From the NCBI RefSeq assembly GCF_003012705.1, contig NZ_PXYL01000004.1, forward strand, positions 186,001 through 250,000: 64,000 nt of DNA, given 5' to 3'. This document shows, piece after piece, positions 16,524 to 27,063 of the stretch. The notes under the pieces were generated by a model. It had not been told where the DNA came from and searched no databases. It worked only from the letters and a program-made list of their open reading frames with translations. How positions within the stretch are numbered: the first letter of the stretch is position 1; each line of letters starts with the position of its first letter. A program made the position numbers and the translations under genes. Source of the stretch: Pseudaminobacter soli (ex Li et al. 2025) (GTDB lineage: Bacteria > Pseudomonadota > Alphaproteobacteria > Rhizobiales > Rhizobiaceae).

Positions 16524-17414
16524 TCACGCCGCCGGCGTGGAATGCGCCCACTCCCAATAGAGCTCCCTCGCCTTCCGGGCGACCGGACCGGGCTGCAGTT
16601 CCCTGCCCTCGATCCGTGTCACTGGAATGACCTTCGAGTGGTTGCCGGTCGAGAAAATCTCGTCGGCCTCCATGAAATCGCTCACGGTCAGCACCTTCTC
16701 GGTGGTGCGGAAGCCATAGTCGGCCAGCAGCGAAATGGTTCGCGAGCGCGTGATGCCGGCAAGGAAGGTTCCGTTGGCCGCAGGCGTGAACACATGGCCG
16801 TCCTTGACCAGGAAGATGTTGGACGAGCCCGTCTCGGCGACATTGCCCAGCATGTCGAGCACCAGCGCGTTGTCGAAGCCGCGCTTGCGCGCTTCGAGGA
16901 TGGCGCGCGCATTGTTCGGGTAGAGGCAGCCCGCCTTGGCATTGGTGGGCATGGTCTCGATGGTCGGGCGACGGAAGGGCGACACGGTGATCGAGAAGCC
17001 GGACGGCGGCTGCATCGGCGACTCGTAGAGGCACAGGCAGAATCGCGTCGAAGCGGGGTCGGCCGGCACGCCCATATAGCCACCATGCTCAGCCCAATAC
17101 ATCGGACGAACATAGACGGCGGTGTTGCCGTCGAACTTCTTCAGGCCGTCCCAGCTAAGCCCGATGATCTCGTCGGCGCTCATGGTCGGTTCGAGACCGA
17201 GCGCGGTCGCCGATTTGTTCACTCGCGCCGAATGCAGGTCGAGGTCGGGAGCCACGCCCTCGAACCAGCGGCCGCCGTCGAAAACCGTGGTGCCGAGCCA
17301 CATGGCGTGGCTGCGCGGCCCGATGATAGCAACGTTGCCTTCGTACCAATCGCCGTCGACATAGGTCCAGGTTTTGGTCTGCGCTGCAGCTGCAAGTGAC
17401 ATGGCATTGTCCAT
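16524..17414 (-). CDS. Class-IV aminotransferase, branched-chain type
   Basis: A 296-residue PLP-dependent aminotransferase of fold type IV. The PLP Lys is in PTNAKAGCLYPNN, and the phosphate-binding and active-site stretches ETGSSNIFLV and FLAGITRSRTI are present. Annotation as branched-chain amino-acid aminotransferase (IlvE-like, interconverting Leu/Ile/Val and their 2-oxo acids) is the usual call for this subgroup. D-amino-acid transaminase or aminodeoxychorismate lyase are less likely relatives. Two Met codons (17414, 17402) could start it, and the upstream one is given. It is a single gene flanked by palindromic repeats on both sides. Confidence 0.82.
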   Translation of the reverse strand: MDNAMSLAAAAQTKTWTYVDGDWYEGNVAIIGPRSHAMWLGTTVFDGGRWFEGVAPDLDLHSARVNKSATALGLEPTMSADEIIGLSWDGLKKFDGNTAVYVRPMYWAEHGGYMGVPADPASTRFCLCLYESPMQPPSGFSITVSPFRRPTIETMPTNAKAGCLYPNNARAILEARKRGFDNALVLDMLGNVAETGSSNIFLVKDGHVFTPAANGTFLAGITRSRTISLLADYGFRTTEKVLTVSDFMEADEIFSTGNHSKVIPVTRIEGRELQPGPVARKARELYWEWAHSTPAA

Positions 17415-17423
17415 CTTCTGACC

Positions 17424-17478
17424 CTAGACCATGATGCCGAAAAGTGGGAACCGGTTTTCGGACGACATCATGGTCTAT
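17424..17478. repeat. Complete palindromic intergenic repeat
   Basis: This is the best-preserved copy in the window. The outer arms are TAGACCATGATG (17425-17436) and CATCATGGTCTA (17466-17477), a perfect 12-bp inverted repeat. The inner arms are CCGAAAA (17437-17443) and TTTTCGG (17455-17461). It would form a long hairpin in RNA of either strand and lies just upstream of the aminotransferase start. I recall very similar palindromes scattered through Mesorhizobium-group genomes. Confidence 0.85.
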
Positions 17479-17617
17479 CCAATTGAATGTGCCGGCATGG
17501 AAGACGCTTTGACAGCGCCCGTCAACCGGCCGTTCCCGGGAAATGTTGATGCCAGCGGTTGCGCGCAATAAGGTGGTTTGTGTTGCGTTTGCGCCTTGAT
17601 GGCGGACGAGAGGTCCC

Positions 17618-18286
17618 ATGCACCACACCGCCTTTGTCTTCGACGCTTACGGTACCTTATTCGACGTGCACGCGGCGGTCCGGCGCCATGCGGCGGCGAT
17701 CGGCCCGGACGGTCAGCTTTTGTCCGACATCTGGCGGGCAAAGCAGCTCGAATATTCCTGGACGCGCTCGCTGATGGGATCTTATGTCGACTTCTGGCAA
17801 CTGACCGAGCAGGCGCTGGATTTCGCCTTCCTCAAAGTGCCTTCGGCCGACCGCAAGCTGCGCCAGGAACTGCTCGACGCCTACTGGCATCTCGACTGCT
17901 ATCCTGAGGTCCCAGCTGTCCTGAAGGCGCTGAAGGACAGTGGAGCACGGCTTGCCATCCTCTCCAACGGCTCGCCGGCGATGCTGGAGGCCGCCGTCAA
18001 GTCGGCCGCTCTCGACCAGGTTCTCGATGACATCTTCTCGGTCGACGCCGTTCGCCGTTTCAAACCCGCCCCGGACGTCTACGACATGGTGACGACCGGT
18101 TGGCGGCTTTATCCACATGCGGTGTCGTTCCAGTCGTCAAACCGCTGGGACGTGGCCGGGGCCACGCGATTCGGCTTCCGCACCGTCTGGATCAACCGGA
18201 CCAACCAGCCGGACGAATATCGCGACCTGCAGCCGGGGCTGATCCTGCCTTCGCTCAATGGCCTGCTGACCGACGAGCGGGACTAG
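17618..18286 (+). CDS. HAD-family haloacid dehalogenase, type II
   Basis: A 222-residue haloacid dehalogenase superfamily hydrolase. Nucleophile D9 is in FVFDAYGTLFD, followed by the SNGSP motif (motif II), the Lys of RFKPAPDVYD (motif III) and SSNRWDVAGA in place of the acidic motif IV. This combination, especially SSN-x-WD-x-x-GA, is the hallmark of L-2-haloacid dehalogenases, which hydrolyse 2-halo-alkanoates to 2-hydroxy acids. The natural substrate is not established, since many such proteins in soil bacteria are annotated only by similarity. Transcribed alone. Confidence 0.88.
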   Translation: MHHTAFVFDAYGTLFDVHAAVRRHAAAIGPDGQLLSDIWRAKQLEYSWTRSLMGSYVDFWQLTEQALDFAFLKVPSADRKLRQELLDAYWHLDCYPEVPAVLKALKDSGARLAILSNGSPAMLEAAVKSAALDQVLDDIFSVDAVRRFKPAPDVYDMVTTGWRLYPHAVSFQSSNRWDVAGATRFGFRTVWINRTNQPDEYRDLQPGLILPSLNGLLTDERD

Positions 18287-18486
18287 TTGGGAAAAAGTGA
18301 CCCAAATATCACAGTGACTTGGCGGTCACACCATTGCCTTTCTTTCATCACCCTGACGCCAGATTCGGAACCATCTATCGCGTCCAATCTTATGTGGGAG
18401 GGACAACGCCCCGCTCGCGGAGCGTTCACGGTTTTTTGCAATGTCGTTAGTTATTCAATTCGGCATTCGGAATTAGAAGGGCATCC

Positions 18487-19227
18487 ATGACCGACTCGAA
18501 TTTTTCCCCCCGGCTCAGCCGTCGCAGTTTCTTGGGGGCGGCAGCCGTCAGTGCCGCTTCCTTTGCAGTTTCCGCCTGCAGCACAGTCTCACGTTACACT
18601 GAAGGCAGCGGCCCGGTAGCCTATGCGCCCCAGGCCAGCGTCGACCCGGCCTTCGGCGACTACGCCATGATGTATGGCCCGATGGAAGATGAAGGCTTCC
18701 AGCTTCCTGCGATTCCGATCAAGAAGATGAACAAGCGCTTCCTGCGCCAGGTCGTGCAGGACCCGACCGGCGAGCGCCCCGGCACCATCGTGGTCGATAC
18801 CACCAACCACTTCCTCTATCTCGTTCGCGAGGGTGGTGAGGCTATGCGCTATGGCGTCGGTCTCGGCCGCGCCGGCTTCGAATGGTCGGGCCGCGCCGTC
18901 ATCCAGTGGAAGCGCAAGTGGCCGACCTGGACGCCGCCGGATGAAATGATCGGCCGTCAGCCGGAACTGGCCAAGTACAGCGCCGCCAATGGCGGCATGC
19001 AGCCTGGCCTCATGAACCCGCTCGGCGCGCGCGCTCTTTATATCTTTAAGGACGGCCAGGACACGCTTTATCGCCTGCACGGCTCGCCGGAGTGGTTCTC
19101 GATCGGCAAGTCCGTTTCCTCGGGCTGCGTGCGCCTGATGAACCAGGACATCATCGATCTCTACGACCGCGTTCCCAACAAGACGCCGATCCTGGTGACG
19201 GGTAGCATTGGCGGCGGCGTGGCCTGA
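18487..19227 (+). CDS. L,D-transpeptidase (YkuD), Tat-exported lipoprotein candidate
   Basis: A 246-residue envelope enzyme. The N-terminus carries a twin-arginine motif (SRRSFLG, residues 11-17), a hydrophobic stretch, and a lipobox-like VSAC ending at C31, so it may be a Tat-dependent lipoprotein. The YkuD catalytic domain (~98-240) shows the conserved H198 in RLHGSPEW and the nucleophile C214 in SVSSGCVRLMN. Such enzymes make 3-3 peptidoglycan crosslinks or attach proteins to the wall, an activity prominent in polar-growing Rhizobiales. Length is short for the family, with no LysM or PG-binding domain. A strong terminator follows. Confidence 0.92.
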   Translation: MTDSNFSPRLSRRSFLGAAAVSAASFAVSACSTVSRYTEGSGPVAYAPQASVDPAFGDYAMMYGPMEDEGFQLPAIPIKKMNKRFLRQVVQDPTGERPGTIVVDTTNHFLYLVREGGEAMRYGVGLGRAGFEWSGRAVIQWKRKWPTWTPPDEMIGRQPELAKYSAANGGMQPGLMNPLGARALYIFKDGQDTLYRLHGSPEWFSIGKSVSSGCVRLMNQDIIDLYDRVPNKTPILVTGSIGGGVA

Positions 19228-19259
19228 GTCACGCCTCACGATCCCGATCCAAGGTTCAG

Positions 19260-19297
19260 ATCGCGGCCCGGGCAACCGGCGCCGCGATTTCCTTTTC
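19260..19297 (+). terminator. Rho-independent terminator after the L,D-transpeptidase
   Basis: Stem ATCGCGGC (19260-19267) pairs with GCCGCGAT (19281-19288). Inside it, CCGG-GCAA-CCGG adds four more pairs closed by a GNRA tetraloop, leaving one bulged C. A TTTCCTTTTC tail follows and reaches the stop codon of the converging ATPase gene. Confidence 0.75.
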
Positions 19298-20811
19298 TAC
19301 TTCCTGAGAATGCCGAGGATGCCGCGCACGAGTTCGCGGCCCAGGGTAGATCCCACCGACCTCACCACGGATTTCACTGCAGCTTCCGTCACCGTTTGGC
19401 GGTTCGACGGGCGCGGTTGGCTCGTACGCTGATTTCCATTACGGTTTCCGCCGAAGTCCGGTAGCGTCCACCCGCCACCGTTTGATGGCGCTTCGCCCTG
19501 GGCCGACTGACTGGCCCGCTTCTGCAGGATCTCGAACGCCGATTCGCGATCGATCATCTGGTCGTACTGGCCTGCGACCGGGCTCGCATCCATCACCCGC
19601 CGCCGTTCTTCAGGCGTCAGCGGACCGATCCGCGAGGATGGCGGGCGAATCAGCGTCCGCTGCACCATCGACGGAATTCCCTTTTCCTCGAGCGTGGAGA
19701 CCAGTGCCTCGCCGGTGCCGAGGCTGGTGATGGCCTCAAACGTATTGAAATCGGGATTGGGCCGGAACGTGCCGGCGGCCGTCTTCACCGCGCTGGTCTC
19801 GCGCGGGGTATAGGCGCGCAGCGCGTGCTGGATGCGGTTGCCCAGCTGGGCCAGCACCGTCTCGGGCACGTCGAGCGGATTTTGCGTGACAAAATAGACG
19901 CCCACGCCCTTCGAGCGGATCAGCCGCACGACCTGCTCGATGCGTTCGAGAAGCGCCTTCGGCGCCTCGTTGAACAGAAGATGTGCTTCGTCGAAGAAGA
20001 ACACCAGGCGTGGCTTGTCTGGGTCGCCGACCTCCGGCAGTTGCTCGAACAACTCGGAAAGCAGCCAGAGCAGGAAGGTCGAATAGAGCCGCGGGTTGGT
20101 CATCAGCTTTTCAGCGGCCAGCACATTGACCATGCCGCGTCCGTCCCGATCCGTGCGCATGAGATCTGAAATCCGCAGCGCCGGCTCGCCGAAGAAGTTG
20201 GCGCCGCCCTGCTGCTCCAGCACCAGAAGCGAGCGCTGGATGGCCCCCACCGAGGCCTTGTTGACATTGCCGTAGCGCGCCGAAAGTTCGTCGGAGCGTG
20301 TGGCCATGTTGGCCAGCATCGACTGAAGGTCCTTCAGGTCGAGCAGAAGCAGGCCTTCCTCATCGGCGATCCGGAAAGCAATGTTCAGCACGCCTTCCTG
20401 CGCATTGGTGAGGTTCATCAGACGTGACAGCAAGAGCGGCCCCATCTCGCTGATCGTGGCCCGGATCGGGTGCCCCTGCTCGCCGAACAGGTCCCAGAAG
20501 ATCGTAGGCGTTTTGTGGAACTCGTAAGGGTCCAGCTTCACCGCCTCGGCGCGCTTGAGCAGAAAATCCTTCGGCTCGCCCGGCAAGGCGATGCCCGACA
20601 GATCGCCCTTCACGTCAGCGCAGAACACCGGAACGCCGGCCTCCGAAAAGCCTTCGGCCAGGATCTGCAGCGTCACGGTCTTGCCGGTACCGGTCGCGCC
20701 GGTAATCAGCCCGTGGCGATTGCCGTATTTCAGGAGCAATTCTTCGCGCTGCTGATAGCTGTCATCCGGCTTGCGGCTGGCACCGATGAAAAGGCTGTCT
20801 TCCTGCGCCAT
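19297..20811 (-). CDS. HerA-like ATPase, DUF853 family
   Basis: A 504-residue P-loop ATPase of the HerA/FtsK superfamily. Walker A is GATGTGKT at residues 38-45, and Walker B is LVFFFDEAHLLF. The C-terminal quarter is a Gly/Asn/Gln-rich linker followed by a short amphipathic tail. The family (DUF853, YjgR in E. coli) is widespread, with no settled function; a DNA-translocation role is inferred from HerA. The start at 20811 (MAQEDSLFIG) is preferred over 21033 because the added 74 residues lack similarity to the family. It is a single gene divergent from mutA, and its stop codon lies at the end of the terminator described at 19260. Confidence 0.88.
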   Translation of the reverse strand: MAQEDSLFIGASRKPDDSYQQREELLLKYGNRHGLITGATGTGKTVTLQILAEGFSEAGVPVFCADVKGDLSGIALPGEPKDFLLKRAEAVKLDPYEFHKTPTIFWDLFGEQGHPIRATISEMGPLLLSRLMNLTNAQEGVLNIAFRIADEEGLLLLDLKDLQSMLANMATRSDELSARYGNVNKASVGAIQRSLLVLEQQGGANFFGEPALRISDLMRTDRDGRGMVNVLAAEKLMTNPRLYSTFLLWLLSELFEQLPEVGDPDKPRLVFFFDEAHLLFNEAPKALLERIEQVVRLIRSKGVGVYFVTQNPLDVPETVLAQLGNRIQHALRAYTPRETSAVKTAAGTFRPNPDFNTFEAITSLGTGEALVSTLEEKGIPSMVQRTLIRPPSSRIGPLTPEERRRVMDASPVAGQYDQMIDRESAFEILQKRASQSAQGEAPSNGGGWTLPDFGGNRNGNQRTSQPRPSNRQTVTEAAVKSVVRSVGSTLGRELVRGILGILRK

Positions 20812-21110
20812 ATTTTCTCTGTCTCCGGATTCCATAAGTCGGCCGCCGGATGCGTCGCGCACCCTAAAAGCCATTAGAATGGTATAGTTGCGCGGGCGCA
20901 GCGCGACAACGGCGAACGACCGATTTCGCCGTTTGAGGGTTGCAGTCCCCCCGCTGGTTTGGCAATCCAGAGAGGGAATGTCGTTGTTATCCAATGCAGC
21001 GCATTTCCGTGTCATATTTTGTCGCCGTGCCAAACCTATGTTGCATTGCGGCAGGGAGGCGACGACCGTAAATTCAGCCAGACTGGATCGGTCAGGCTAG
21101 AGGAGCCAAG

Positions 21111-22547
21111 ATGGACGCGCGTACCGTTTTCAGCGATGTCAAGTTTCCCCCAAGCGATCGGGACCGGTGGCTGGCCCTGGCGCAGAAAGCGCTGGCCGGT
21201 GCATCATTGGAGGAAACTCTGGTTTCGCACACCGACGACGGCTTGCGCATCGAGCCGTTGTACGATCGGCCTGATACTGCCGAGTTCCTGGCGCGCAAAA
21301 ATCCCGATGCCCCTTGGATCATAGCCCAGCGCATTGACGACACCGACCCCGTTCGCGCCAACGCGCAGGCGCTGCATGAGATCGAGCAGGGCGCGACCGG
21401 TCTTGCTCTGGTGTTCGAAGGAGCGCCCAATTCCTTCGGCTACGGCCTTCCCGCTTCGGCCGAAGTTTTGGAAACGGTTCTCGAAGGCGTCGCACTCAAC
21501 CGCACCTATCTGCGCGTCGACGTGCACCCATCGAGCCGTGCCATGGCCGACTGGCTGGTGGCCATCCTCGCCAAGCGCCGCGTCGACCCGTCGAGGCTCA
21601 ACCTTTCCTTCGGCATCGATCCGGCGGCGATCTTCGCCGGCACCGGACGGCTGCGCATGTCGATCGAGGCGTTGCAGGCCTCGATGCCGCAATCATTGGC
21701 GCACTTCTTCGCGCTTGGCGTGCCCGGCGTGCTGCTGGAAGCCGATGGCCGAGTGCTGCACAATGCCGGCGCCACCGAAGCGCAGGAACTGGGCGTGATG
21801 ATGGCTTCCGCCGTTGCGCATCTGCGCTTGTTCGAAGATGCCCGGCAGGCGCTTGTCTATGCCGCGCCGCATATCGGTTTCTCGCTCAGCGTCGACCAGG
21901 ACCAGTTCCTGTCCATGGCAAAGATCAGGGCGTTGAGAAAGCTCTGGGCCCGCGTCCAGCAGAGCTGCTCCATCCAGCCCAGCCCGGCTACGATCCACGC
22001 CGAGACGTCCTATCGGATGATGACGCTGAAGGATCCCGAAACGAACATCCTGCGCACGACGCTCGCAAGCTTTGCCGCAGCCGTCGGTGGTGCGGATTCC
22101 GTGTCCATCTTGCCGCACACGATCGCACACGGCCTGCCCGACGCCTTTGCGCGGCGCGTCGCCCGTAACACGCAGCTGATCATGGCCCGCGAAAGCCATC
22201 TCGGTTTCGTTGCCGATCCGGCTTCCGGCTCGGGCGGCGTTGAGGCCCTTACCGCCGAGCTTTGCGAGGCCGCATGGCGCGAATTCCAGCTCATCGAGAC
22301 GGAAGGCGGCCTGTTGCACAGCCTTGCCAGGGGCAATGTCCAGAAGCGTGTCCTCGAAGCGCGTGACCGTCGCGCAGCCGAATACGCCGAGGGCAAACGC
22401 GCCCTGGTCGGCACGACCGTCTATCCCCTGGCCGCCGAGCGGCCTGTCGAGACGCTCGCCGCTCCGCGCCGCCCTGCGCCGACCGACGGCACGGTCTTCT
22501 GCCAGCCCCTGCCGGCCGCGCGGCTTGATGAACTGATCGGAGCTTGA
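21111..22547 (+). CDS. mutA: Methylmalonyl-CoA mutase small (beta) subunit
   Basis: A 478-residue non-catalytic subunit of methylmalonyl-CoA mutase. It has the TIM-barrel mutase domain ([56 protein letters not shown]). It ends near ELIGA without the C-terminal cobalamin-binding-like domain, so it is shorter than the classical ~620-residue small subunit. An excellent ribosome site (AGAGGAG) precedes the ATG. Two bases separate it from mutB. The heterodimer rearranges methylmalonyl-CoA to succinyl-CoA, feeding propionyl-CoA carbon into the TCA cycle. Confidence 0.92.
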   Translation: MDARTVFSDVKFPPSDRDRWLALAQKALAGASLEETLVSHTDDGLRIEPLYDRPDTAEFLARKNPDAPWIIAQRIDDTDPVRANAQALHEIEQGATGLALVFEGAPNSFGYGLPASAEVLETVLEGVALNRTYLRVDVHPSSRAMADWLVAILAKRRVDPSRLNLSFGIDPAAIFAGTGRLRMSIEALQASMPQSLAHFFALGVPGVLLEADGRVLHNAGATEAQELGVMMASAVAHLRLFEDARQALVYAAPHIGFSLSVDQDQFLSMAKIRALRKLWARVQQSCSIQPSPATIHAETSYRMMTLKDPETNILRTTLASFAAAVGGADSVSILPHTIAHGLPDAFARRVARNTQLIMARESHLGFVADPASGSGGVEALTAELCEAAWREFQLIETEGGLLHSLARGNVQKRVLEARDRRAAEYAEGKRALVGTTVYPLAAERPVETLAAPRRPAPTDGTVFCQPLPAARLDELIGA

Positions 22548-22549
22548 GA

Positions 22550-24676
<2,127 letters not shown>

Positions 24677-24705
24677 CCCACTGCTTGTAGCAATACGCGG
24701 CGAGT

Positions 24706-24725
24706 GTTATATCTCCCGTTATAAC
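24706..24725 (+). promoter_or_regulatory. Inverted-repeat operator of the AbrB-Doc pair
   Basis: GTTATA (24706-24711) and TATAAC (24720-24725) form a perfect 6-bp inverted repeat with an 8-base spacer, 16 bases upstream of the antitoxin ATG. Its position and AT content fit a promoter -10 region overlapped by an autoregulatory operator, as is usual for toxin-antitoxin operons. Confidence 0.6.
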
Positions 24726-24741
24726 AATGACGGAGGCGACG

Positions 24742-24963
24742 ATGAACACTGTCATTCGCAAGATCGGCAATTCCGAAGGGGTGATCATCCCCAAGGAGAC
24801 GCTCAATCGTCTGAACCTCAAGGCAGGTGACAGCCTCGAGCTGATCGAAGACAAGGATGGCTTTACATTGAGGCCCGTCGACGATGCTTTCGAGCGGCAA
24901 ATGGCTGCCGCGCGCGAAGTCATGGACAAATATAAGGTCGCGCTTCAGAAGCTCGCTGAATGA
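24742..24963 (+). CDS. AbrB/MazE-type antitoxin
   Basis: A 73-residue SpoVT-AbrB fold protein. The swapped-hairpin DNA-binding domain (VIRKIGNSEGVIIPKETLNRLNL) occupies the first ~45 residues, and an acidic, helical C-terminus follows that would embrace the toxin. GGAGG at 24732-24736 sets the start at 24742; an earlier in-frame ATG (24727) lies upstream of it. The stop overlaps the toxin start as ATGA. It presumably neutralises the Doc toxin and represses the operon. Confidence 0.85.
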   Translation: MNTVIRKIGNSEGVIIPKETLNRLNLKAGDSLELIEDKDGFTLRPVDDAFERQMAAAREVMDKYKVALQKLAE

Positions 24964-25349
24964 GCTGGCAATTTCTCTCCAGGCGCGCAGTGGAAGCGAT
25001 GCACGCCGAGCAGTTGCGGCGGCATGGCGGATTCCAAGGCATTCGAGACGAGAATGCCTTGGAATCCGCACTCGCACGGCCTGTGAACAAGACCGCTTAC
25101 GGCAATCCGAGTGTTCACGAACTCGCCGCGGCGTACATCTTTGGGATTGCCCGCAACCATGCCTTCGTCGACGGCAACAAGCGTACAGCGATCGTTGCTG
25201 CCGGCGCTTTCCTAATCATCAATGGTTGCATGCTGACGGCAGATGATGGGACGCTCTACACCTTCGTCATGGGCGTCGCCGCAGGCGAGATCGATGAGGC
25301 AGGAGCGGCCGCCTTCTTTCGTGACTACACGCAACCGATATCCGGCTGA
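24960..25349 (+). CDS. doc: Doc-family (Fic fold) toxin
   Basis: A 129-residue death-on-curing protein. The Fic active-site motif is complete: H67-A-F-V-D71-G-N-K-R75 (HAFVDGNKR). In the characterised phage P1 Doc, this motif supports phosphorylation of EF-Tu, which stops translation. It is translated with a 4-base overlap from the AbrB-type antitoxin. P1 Doc is partnered by Phd instead, so the antitoxin family here is different. The small two-gene module sits between mutB and a greA-like gene without integrase or flanking repeats. It converges on the greA-like gene with ten bases between. Confidence 0.9.
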   Translation: MSWQFLSRRAVEAMHAEQLRRHGGFQGIRDENALESALARPVNKTAYGNPSVHELAAAYIFGIARNHAFVDGNKRTAIVAAGAFLIINGCMLTADDGTLYTFVMGVAAGEIDEAGAAAFFRDYTQPISG

Positions 25350-25359
25350 TCCCTATCGG

Positions 25360-25833
25360 TCACCCCACCTTCAGCGCCGCGATTTCCCATTCCTTGCCAT
25401 TGACGACGGCGGTGTCGCCCACGCCCTTGCCGAACAGTGCCACCGCCATCGGCGAGACGTGCGAGATCGTGCCCTTCGAGGGGTCGGCTTCGTCCTCACC
25501 GACAATCTTCCAGGTCTTCGAGTGGCCGTCCTCGTCCTCGATCGACACGGTCATGCCGAAGCGCACGACGTCGCTGTCAGCTTCCGGAACTGACAGTTCC
25601 GCCGTCTCGCGGCGGGACGCCCAATAGCGAAGGTCGCGCGAAACCAGCGCAATGCGTTCGCGATTGCCCTCGCGTTCCGCCTCCGCCAGATCCTCGCGCA
25701 GCGCGGCGAGGTTGGCGTCGATCATGGCCAGGCCATTCTCGGTCACAAGGTTGCGGTGTTCGCTGACCGGCCGTTCGCCAATGTCTGCGATCGCTTTCTC
25801 ACTGTCTTCTTCGCGGGTAAAAGCTCTGCTCAT
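25360..25833 (-). CDS. GreA/GreB-family transcription factor
   Basis: A 157-residue protein with the Gre layout: an N-terminal coiled-coil hairpin (~30-85, LAALREDLAEAEREGNRERI) and a C-terminal FKBP-like domain with the family signature SHVSPMAVALFGKGVGD. Gre factors enter the RNA polymerase secondary channel and stimulate cleavage of backtracked RNA. The first 30 residues (MSRAFTREEDSEKAIADIGE) differ from canonical GreA, so it is probably a paralogue of the main greA, nearer the GreB/Rnk-like side of the family. It is monocistronic. Confidence 0.85.
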   Translation of the reverse strand: MSRAFTREEDSEKAIADIGERPVSEHRNLVTENGLAMIDANLAALREDLAEAEREGNRERIALVSRDLRYWASRRETAELSVPEADSDVVRFGMTVSIEDEDGHSKTWKIVGEDEADPSKGTISHVSPMAVALFGKGVGDTAVVNGKEWEIAALKVG

Positions 25834-25954
25834 GTAGAGAGCTTATGCTTTGGCAATACTTCGCACAAGCTCCCCAATAGGTGGTGAAGCACACAACCGC
25901 TGGCATGCTTGCCGCCAGCAAGTAAAGGTGGGAGCTTTTTCGGCCGAAAATGGT

Positions 25955-26959
25955 CTACGCCAACGCTGCCGTAGGCCGCAAACCGCCCACGACCATGCCA
26001 TTCCGGTTGGTCAAAACCGGATTCATGAACTCGCGCAGTATTCCGGTCAGCGTCTCGTCGCCGGCCACAAGCTTCGCCATGACCGTCGCGACCATCACTT
26101 CCGCCGCACGGAAAGCGCCATCGTCGCATTTCAGTGCGATGCCAAGGCCGAGTTCCGGTACCGCCGCACAGTACACGCCTTCCGCACCGACCTTGACGAA
26201 CAGCCGGCCAGGCGCGCGGCCCATCAGCAGGGTGTCGAAGCTTTCACTGCCGCCCACATGGAACGGTTCGGCCATACACGCGGCAAACAGCCGGCGGGCA
26301 GCCTTGGCGCGCTCCTCTCCGAGCCCGACACCCGTCGCCATCCGCGCAAAGCCATGCGCGAGGTTGCGCAGCGGCACCGCATAGGTGGGGATCGAGCAGC
26401 CGTCGATGGCGCGATTGTCGGCGCTATGCGCGGCACCAGTCACGTTCTCCAGCGCTTCGCAGAGCATCTCCTGATACCGGTGTCCGGCCTTCACATAGCC
26501 GCGGTGCTCGATGCCGGCGTGGCAGCAGGCGCATAAGAACCCCGAATGCTTGCCCGAGCAATTGTTGTGCAGGGCATTTGCCGTGCCGCCGCTGCGCGCC
26601 AGTTCGATGGTCGCCTTCTGGCTGGACGGCCAGTGCGTTCCGCACTCGAGCGCCTGCTCATCCAGCCCCGCCTTCGCCAGCATGGCGCGAGCTAGCTCCA
26701 CATGCCCGGCCTCGCCGTCGTGCGAGGCGCAGGACAGCGCCAATTCCTTGTCGCCGAAGCCATAGGCATCCGCCGCGCCGGTCTCCACCAGCGGCAACGC
26801 CTGGATCGACTTCACCGCCGAGCGTGGGAAGGTCGGCCGCATCGTATCGCCGATTTCCAGAACGGCCTTGCCGTCCGCATCGAAGACCGCGATTGCGCCG
26901 CGATGCCTGCTTTCAACGATATCGCCCCGCAGGACTTCGACCAGAACCGGATTCGACAT
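25955..26959 (-). CDS. L-asparaginase, Rhizobium etli ReAV type
   Basis: A 334-residue asparaginase of the rhizobial class 3 family, unrelated to E. coli AnsA/AnsB. Residues known to matter in R. etli ReAV are all present at positions shifted by one: S47 and K50 (SAVKS), C134 and K137 (NNCSGKHSG), D186 and C188 (RAIDGCSI). The first Ser-Lys tandem resembles serine beta-lactamases, and the Cys/Lys/Cys set binds zinc. It hydrolyses L-Asn to Asp and ammonia in the cytoplasm (no signal peptide). In R. etli such genes sit with an asparagine permease and aspartase; neither is present here. Confidence 0.93.
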   Translation of the reverse strand: MSNPVLVEVLRGDIVESRHRGAIAVFDADGKAVLEIGDTMRPTFPRSAVKSIQALPLVETGAADAYGFGDKELALSCASHDGEAGHVELARAMLAKAGLDEQALECGTHWPSSQKATIELARSGGTANALHNNCSGKHSGFLCACCHAGIEHRGYVKAGHRYQEMLCEALENVTGAAHSADNRAIDGCSIPTYAVPLRNLAHGFARMATGVGLGEERAKAARRLFAACMAEPFHVGGSESFDTLLMGRAPGRLFVKVGAEGVYCAAVPELGLGIALKCDDGAFRAAEVMVATVMAKLVAGDETLTGILREFMNPVLTNRNGMVVGGLRPTAALA

Positions 26960-27063
26960 GAAGTATTGACCTCGAAACTCACGATTGCGAGGGACTTGAT
27001 AACTGCACCGCGAGCCGATGCAAGGGAAATCCGGCCACGGACGGCCAGTCTTGTCTGGTCGCC

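Noticed and set aside
18109-18117. A perfect DnaA box (TTATCCACA)
   Set aside because: It is a single copy inside the HAD gene, with no cluster, AT-rich unwinding region or replication genes nearby. It is likely chance.
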